Of a DNA stretch of 7,638 nucleotides, positions 7,535 through 7,638 are shown piece after piece. The notes under the pieces are model-generated. The model saw nothing but the letters and a program-made list of their open reading frames with translations. It was not told the origin of the DNA and searched no databases. The DNA is taken from NCBI GenBank assembly GCA_018399395.1, contig JAGYOI010000053.1, positions 1 to 7,638 on the forward strand. The letters are read 5' to 3'. The DNA is from Prolixibacteraceae bacterium (GTDB lineage Bacteria; Bacteroidota; Bacteroidia; Bacteroidales; Prolixibacteraceae). Positions within the stretch are counted from its first letter, which is position 1. Each line of letters starts with the position of its first letter. The translations under genes and the position numbers were made by a program.

Positions 7535-7638
7535 ATGGGGAACATACTTGATATTAATATAATTCCAACGCCAATTATTGTTATTGATACTGATAAACAA
7601 AGCATTACATCAAATGCATCTTTTGTTTCAGAATTTGG
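7535..7638 (+). CDS. 5' end of a PAS-domain (sensor) protein, truncated by the window edge
   Basis: An open frame starts at the ATG at 7535, just after an in-frame stop at 7520, and runs without a stop to the end of the window (34 codons plus two bases). The visible residues include DINIIPTPIIVIDTD at about 6-20, then NASFVSEF. This has the pattern of a PAS domain start (a 'P.PIIVID.D' first strand followed by an 'N.af...fG' helix), as in many histidine kinases and other sensors. There is no N-terminal membrane segment in the visible part, so the PAS domain would sit at the very N-terminus in the cytoplasm. Output domain and full length cannot be seen. The gap to the previous gene is 81 bases of AT-rich DNA with no clear promoter or terminator, so membership of the same operon is open. 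Confidence 0.55.
   Translation, partial: MGNILDINIIPTPIIVIDTDKQSITSNASFVSEF

Noticed and set aside
7363..7605. 80-codon minus-strand open frame with hydrophobic composition
   Set aside because: It is antisense to the end of the thioredoxin-like gene and the start of the PAS gene; the hydrophobicity follows from AT-rich complement codons.

Overview
The window looks like an ordinary chromosomal segment of a Bacteroidota (Bacteroidetes) bacterium. Four things point there: AT-rich DNA with A-rich leaders and no obvious Shine-Dalgarno sites; signal peptides of the 'A|Q' type common in the phylum; a perfect TAnnTTTG -7 element upstream of the main plus-strand gene cluster; and a thioredoxin-like protein with the DUF4369/DUF5106/TlpA architecture typical of the group. 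I cannot resolve order or genus from the sequence alone.

Layout. Positions 1-590 hold no convincing gene. The only strong structure there is a 9-bp perfect stem-loop at 515-547, which fits a terminator for the minus-strand gene that ends at 591. Positions 591-3476 (minus) encode a 961-residue exported protein. It combines a gluzincin-type metalloprotease domain (HEYRH plus a downstream Glu), a WD40/TolB-like propeller and a C-terminal outer-membrane beta-barrel. A 171-bp divergent intergenic region follows and carries a plus-strand promoter.

Three closely spaced plus-strand genes then form a likely operon. The first is a WbpA-type UDP-N-acetyl-hexosamine 6-dehydrogenase (3648-4958). Two bases later comes an exported beta-solenoid (DUF4097-like) protein (4961-6004). 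After 36 bases comes a periplasmic or envelope thioredoxin-family protein (6041-7453). A new gene starts at 7535 and runs off the right edge; its first 34 residues look like the start of a PAS sensor domain.

How the genes may work together. All complete products except the dehydrogenase are predicted to be exported, and the dehydrogenase makes a precursor for surface polysaccharide, so the window has an envelope theme. The sequence gives no direct evidence that the parts form a single system. The most interesting items are the protease-propeller-barrel fusion and the regular aromatic-Gly repeat of the solenoid protein encoded directly behind a sugar-nucleotide dehydrogenase. I see no mobile element, CRISPR array, tRNA, rRNA or clear sign of horizontal transfer.
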